This document shows, in pieces, positions 62,921-64,000 of a stretch of 64,000 nt of DNA (its first letter is position 1; each line of letters opens with the position of its first letter). The stretch comes from an uncultured Mycoplasmatota bacterium (GTDB lineage Bacteria > Bacillota_I > Bacilli_A > RF39 > UBA660). The notes under the pieces are model-generated. The model was not told where the DNA came from. It ran no database searches and worked only from the letters and a program-made list of their open reading frames with translations. A program made the position numbers and the translations under genes. The stretch spans positions 1-64,000 of the forward strand of contig CAMIXH010000003.1 of NCBI GenBank assembly GCA_946402735.1. The letters are read 5' to 3'.

Positions 62921-64000
62921 CTAATTAATATCCTTTAATTCAAATATAATATCCCTAAGTTCAGTAGCTCTTTCAAAGTCTAATCTACTAGCTGCTTCTC
63001 TCATTTCTGTTTCTAATTTAGATATCATATCATTTATTTCACGTTTAGAATACTTTTTCTTTTCTATCTTTTCTTCTTCTATATCATTAGTTATAGCATC
63101 TCTAATATCTTTAATAATTGTTTTTGGAATAATATTATGATCTTTATTGTATTTTTCTTGTATACTTCTTCTTCTACTAGTTTCATCTATTGCTATTTGC
63201 ATTGATTCACTAACTTCATCAGCATACATTATAACTCTACCATTTGCATTTCTAGCTGCACGTCCTATTGTTTGAATTAAACTTCTATCGCTTCTTAAGA
63301 ATCCTTGTTTATCAGCATCCATTATACATATTAATGATACTTCTGGAATATCTAATCCTTCTCTTAAAAGGTTGATACCAACAAGAATATCTATTTTACC
63401 AAGTCTTAAATTTCTAATTATATTTAATCTTTCTAATGTTTTTATTTCATTATGAAGATATGTAACTTTATAACCTAATTCTTTCAAATAAGCAGTTAAT
63501 TCTTCACTCATTCTAATAGTTAATGTAGTTATTAAAGTTCTTTCATTATTCTTAATTTGTTTATTTATTTCTTCTAATATATTATCAATTTGATTTTTAG
63601 TTGGTCTAACTTCTACAAGTGGATCAAGTAAACCAGTTGGTCTAATTATTTGTTCTACTGGTTTACCACTTAATTCAAGTTCATAATCACCTGGAGTAGC
63701 TGAAACATATATTACTTGATTTAGTTTTTGTCTAAACTCTTCAAATTTTAATGGTCTATTATCCATAGCACTAGGTAATCTAAAACCATAATCAACTAGA
63801 GTTTGTTTTCTCATATGATCTCCATTATACATGCCTCTTACTTGTGGAAGAGTAACATGGCTTTCATCAATCATAAGTAAGAAATCTTCTGGGAAGAAAT
63901 CTATTAATGTAGTAGGTGTTTCTCCGGCATCTCTCAATGATAAATGCCTACTATAATTTTCTATGCCATGACAGAAACCTGTTTCTTTTAACATTTCTAA
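62921..64000 (-). CDS. uvrB: UvrABC excinuclease subunit B, C-terminal part (5' end outside window)
   Basis: Partial; the frame is open to the right edge (about 360 residues seen). [13 protein letters not shown], motif [20 protein letters not shown], helicase motifs [18 protein letters not shown] and [19 protein letters not shown], and the C-terminal UVR domain [19 protein letters not shown] that binds UvrC. Nucleotide excision repair. Eleven bp upstream of miaB. Confidence 0.97.
   Translation of the reverse strand, partial: LEMLKETGFCHGIENYSRHLSLRDAGETPTTLIDFFPEDFLLMIDESHVTLPQVRGMYNGDHMRKQTLVDYGFRLPSAMDNRPLKFEEFRQKLNQVIYVSATPGDYELELSGKPVEQIIRPTGLLDPLVEVRPTKNQIDNILEEINKQIKNNERTLITTLTIRMSEELTAYLKELGYKVTYLHNEIKTLERLNIIRNLRLGKIDILVGINLLREGLDIPEVSLICIMDADKQGFLRSDRSLIQTIGRAARNANGRVIMYADEVSESMQIAIDETSRRRSIQEKYNKDHNIIPKTIIKDIRDAITNDIEEEKIEKKKYSKREINDMISKLETEMREAASRLDFERATELRDIIFELKDIN

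Overview
The window is about 70% A+T and comes from a low-GC Gram-positive bacterium, most likely an uncultured gut-type member of class Bacilli near Erysipelotrichia or the walled relatives of Mollicutes. The evidence is the gene set (rnjA/rnjB, cdaA/cdaR, gpsB next to rnpB, scpA/scpB, ylxM/ftsY, a leuS T-box, an L10 leader, class B RNase P RNA), AGGTGA-type ribosome binding sites and many extended -10 promoters. TGA is a stop (for example the pssA/psd ATGA overlap), so the code is the standard bacterial one, not the Mycoplasma code. The lineage is an inference. Almost all genes lie on the minus strand.

Layout. 1-2911 is the start of a very large prepilin-like surface protein that runs off the left edge and ends here in 195-bp tandem repeats. 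Next come an ABC exporter, scpB/scpA, a Pro/Gln/Ala-rich membrane protein, tRNA-Glu and a plus-strand murT/gatD pair (to 10468). 10492-19047 holds phospholipid synthesis (psd, pssA), a T-box-controlled membrane gene plus leuS, and thiI/nifS/rnjB. 19117-23000 holds rpoZ, trmL, VanZ and NUDIX genes, a DUF4234 gene and ffh. Between ffh and rpoC is a compact locus that looks like a type I toxin-antitoxin system: a 27-residue hydrophobic peptide and a convergent antisense RNA. rpoC/rpoB, rsmC-like, rplL and rplJ (with leader) follow, then cdaR/cdaA, transporters, recD2, tRNA-Arg, a cdsA-rseP operon, several small secreted or anchored proteins, a slipin, ylxM/ftsY, rnjA, a CPBP protease, tRNA-Ala, a Mn-riboswitch-controlled small membrane protein, yvcK, a VanY-like protein, recA, pgsA, a RodZ-like protein, rnpB, gpsB, fmt, priA, MBL and HAD hydrolases, miaB and the 3' part of uvrB.

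How it fits together. Most genes are core: transcription (rpoB, rpoC, rpoZ), RNA decay (two RNase J paralogues), secretion (ffh, ftsY, ylxM), tRNA supply and modification (leuS, fmt, thiI, miaB, trmL), chromosome upkeep (scpAB, recA, recD2, priA, uvrB) and PE/PG lipid synthesis (cdsA, pssA, psd, pgsA). Envelope control is also represented (cdaA/cdaR, yvcK, gpsB, RodZ-like). Two proteins of peptidoglycan families, GatD and a VanY-type M15 protein, have lost the residues needed for catalysis, which hints at unusual wall metabolism. The main novelty candidates are the giant repeat pilin, the antisense/small-peptide locus, the two pseudoenzymes, the Mn riboswitch on an unknown gene and a tRNA-Glu(CUC) with a non-canonical T-loop.
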